Assembly (NCBI GenBank): GCA_002256395.1
Contig: NKJG01000001.1
Coordinates: 806,001 to 870,000 of the forward strand
Reading direction: 5' to 3'
Length of the DNA: 64,000 bases
Origin: Bacteroidetes bacterium B1(2017)
GTDB lineage: Bacteria > Bacteroidota > Bacteroidia > UKL13-3
In this document: piece by piece, positions 62,560 to 64,000 of the stretch
How positions within the stretch are numbered: the first letter of the stretch is position 1
Layout: the number at the start of each line of letters is the position of its first letter
The notes under the pieces: model-generated
The model's database searches: none
Told to the model about the DNA's origin: nothing
The model's input: only the letters and a program-made list of their open reading frames with translations
Program-made: the position numbers and the translations under genes

Positions 62560-62862
62560 TCACGCAAGCTCAACATTGAAATTTACTTTTGCACCTAAAG
62601 CTTCAAACACTTTTAAAATGGTTTCAAAGCGGGCGTTTTTTACGCTGTTTTCTATTTTGGAGATCTGGGCTTTTTGAACTCCAACAAGTTCTCCTAATTG
62701 CTCTTGAGTCAAATGACGTTCCTGTCTAGCCTGTTTAATAGCCTGTCCTAACAAGTCAATTCGCAACTCATTTTCGAAAGAGTCACGTTTCTTTGTTCCC
62801 CGTTTGCCAACGTGCTTGTCAATCAAGGTATCAAGCGAAACTGTTTTGAATTTGTCTGCCAT
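62560..62862 (-). CDS. higA: HigA-like XRE antitoxin
   Basis: A 100-residue protein. Residues 40-95 are an XRE helix-turn-helix (ARQERHLTQEQLGELVGVQK; AQISKIENSVKNARFETILK) ending in VNFNVELA. It lies 8 bases after the toxin gene, the toxin-first order of HigBA modules. Confidence 0.88.
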   Translation of the reverse strand: MADKFKTVSLDTLIDKHVGKRGTKKRDSFENELRIDLLGQAIKQARQERHLTQEQLGELVGVQKAQISKIENSVKNARFETILKVFEALGAKVNFNVELA

Positions 62863-62870
62863 AACTAGTT

Positions 62871-63212
62871 CTATTTATTCTTGTTTTCTAAATACTGTTT
62901 TCTAATGTCTTCGGCCTTTTTGATTTCCTTTGAAGGTGTCTTTTGAGTCTTTTTCAATATTCCATGAGTGGCAATAACCAAAGTATCTTTGCCATCCACC
63001 TTGTCCCAAAAGGCAAAAAGTCTGTAGGCTTTACTGTTATAAAGCGTTCTGAATTCCCAAATGGAGTCATTGATTTTTTTGAAAAGTTCAATGTCGCTAA
63101 CGAATTGAGATTTTTTCAAATTGTAGTATATCTTTTCCCTTGTCTTAGAGTCAAGATTCTCTAAAAAATCAATGGCTTCATAAAGCAATTCAATCTCAAA
63201 AGATGGCTTCAT
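62871..63212 (-). CDS. higB: HigB/RelE-like toxin (phage-derived Gp49-like family)
   Basis: About 113 residues from the ATG at 63212. ELLYEAIDFLENLDSKTREK, IWEFRTLYNSKAYRLFAFWD and TLVIATHGILKKTQKTP are characteristic of the Gp49-like/HigB RelE-fold RNases. A perfect TACATTTG box at 63227-63234 (minus strand) inside the longer frame supports the 63212 start. Confidence 0.88.
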   Translation of the reverse strand: MKPSFEIELLYEAIDFLENLDSKTREKIYYNLKKSQFVSDIELFKKINDSIWEFRTLYNSKAYRLFAFWDKVDGKDTLVIATHGILKKTQKTPSKEIKKAEDIRKQYLENKNK

Positions 63213-63400
63213 TTCCAATAATCTGTCAAATGTAAATATTTCCCTATTAGGAAACAAGCAGCTTTCCCATTCTAGGTCTAATTAGGAATGTTTTCGAAGG
63301 TTGAGGGCTTTTAGCCAAAGTAGTTCCAAATATTTTAGAATACCTCTTTTTCTTTTCCATATACCTATATATTATTTTTCAAAAATTCAAGGATGGATGT

Positions 63401-63538
63401 CTAAGGAAATTTCTTGTTCAAATATTTTACCCATGCCAGTACAAACATACGAGTCTCAAATTCGGTTTGCGAAAAATCAAATTGCTTCCACCTCAAACAG
63501 GCTGCATAAGCACATAGCAGTTTGTTCGGTAGCCCCAC
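63401..63538 (-). other. Possible short ORF in the higB-rhomboid gap
   Basis: A GTG-started frame of 45 codons (ends TAG 63401-63403) reads VGLPNKLLCAYAACLRWKQF and on to YLNKKFP; the frame stays open upstream to the rhomboid stop. The residue mix looks protein-like but no family is known. The 63258-63584 gap shows nothing else, apart from the higB promoter; the plus-strand 92-residue frame there looks like chance. Confidence 0.25.
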
Positions 63539-63584
63539 TCTGTAGCCACTTGCAAAGAAAAATGAAAGAAGTAGGATAAATATT

Positions 63585-64000
63585 CTACTCCCTTTCCTCC
63601 ACCGGTTTCAACGTTGCCCGAAAAATAAGCCCAATAATAAAACCACTTACTAGGCCTCCAATATGGGCGGCATTGTCTATGCCTCCTGCAAAGCCCATCA
63701 GTAAATTAAAGCCTACAAATACCACCGTGCTTATCAAAAACGATTTGGCAAACTCGGGTGTAAATACCTTTGTTAAAAGCAGGGCAAGAAAAATTCCATA
63801 CAATCCAAAAATGGCACCCGATGCTCCCACACTTATCGTGGCATCATACCACCACAAACTGGCACAACTGGCCAATATGCCGGTGACTAAATAAAAAAGC
63901 AAAAATCTTGTTCTTCCTAGCAATGGCTCCAAGAAAATTCCCACGAATAATAAGCCATACATATTTGCCGCTAAATGCATCAAACCACCGTGCAAAAAGG
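63585..64000 (-). CDS. Rhomboid family intramembrane serine protease, C-terminal part (cut by window edge)
   Basis: The last ~138 residues of a rhomboid protease; its N-terminus lies beyond base 64000. MHGGLMHLAANMYGL (His-Gly-Gly, Asn), the catalytic Ser in SVGASGAIFGLYG (GxSG) and the catalytic His in AAHIGGLVSGFIIG of the last helix are present, so the active site is intact. Confidence 0.92.
   Translation of the reverse strand, partial: FLHGGLMHLAANMYGLLFVGIFLEPLLGRTRFLLFYLVTGILASCASLWWYDATISVGASGAIFGLYGIFLALLLTKVFTPEFAKSFLISTVVFVGFNLLMGFAGGIDNAAHIGGLVSGFIIGLIFRATLKPVEERE

Noticed and set aside
63301..63579. Plus-strand 92-codon frame between higB and the rhomboid gene
   Set aside because: No family features, and composition unlike neighbouring genes. 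A minus-strand frame there looks more protein-like.
1..64000. tRNA, rRNA, CRISPR array, integrase or attachment sites
   Set aside because: Scanned by eye for conserved loops and direct repeats; none seen. A dedicated RNA search would be needed to exclude small ncRNAs.

Overview
The window comes from a low-GC member of the Bacteroidota. The evidence is two secreted proteins ending in type A (T9SS-type) sorting domains, Bacteroidota-typical families (DUF4834-like, DUF4468-like, DUF1826-like), a PnuC/TonB-receptor pair, and recurring promoter elements of the Bacteroidetes type (TAnnTTTG, sometimes with an upstream TTG). A proton-pumping rhodopsin with its retinal-making partner and a secreted ice-binding protein suggest a sunlit, cold, probably aquatic habitat. 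I cannot place it below phylum with confidence.

Layout. 0-7.5 kb holds housekeeping and repair genes: the 3' end of asd, a cytochrome b5-like protein, exonuclease III, a SET-domain methyltransferase, an FkbM methyltransferase, a lipoprotein MsrB, a large FAD protein and a DinB-MarR pair with an obvious palindromic operator. 7.5-16.4 kb looks like an acetate or organic-acid unit: acetyl-CoA synthetase, a lone receiver protein, an SLC5-transporter/histidine-kinase fusion of the CbrA/CrbS type, an MHS-type MFS transporter with an unusual insertion, and a porin. 16.5-25.6 kb has an orphan InsA-like DNA-binding protein, FtsH, a geranylgeranyl-reductase-family flavoprotein, an epimerase, a ureohydrolase-fold protein that has lost its metal ligands, and a toxin-antitoxin pair. 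25.9-35.1 kb carries the single-chain pyruvate:ferredoxin oxidoreductase NifJ and a compact NAD-precursor uptake operon (TonB receptor, PnuC, NadR).

35-52 kb is more accessory: a NUDIX hydrolase, the ice-binding protein, a C-type-lectin protein, many small lipoproteins and secreted proteins, a ParDE module with a clear operator, and a VOC/DoxX cluster facing a GlxA/AraC regulator.

52.4-55.6 kb is the most interesting locus. A 238-residue rhodopsin with the DTE proton-pump signature and a glycine at the carotenoid-antenna 'fenestration' position is transcribed divergently from one long gene. That gene fuses a CrtY-type lycopene cyclase to a Brp/Blh-type beta-carotene 15,15'-dioxygenase. One polypeptide would therefore carry out lycopene to beta-carotene to retinal and feed the rhodopsin next door.

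55.6-63.3 kb is a stretch of mostly unrecognised small proteins mixed with toxin-antitoxin-like genes (DUF4411 PIN protein plus XRE/ImmA-IrrE protein, and HigBA). The window ends inside a rhomboid protease gene. No rRNA, tRNA, CRISPR array or intact insertion sequence was seen. All calls are made by reading the sequence, without database searches.
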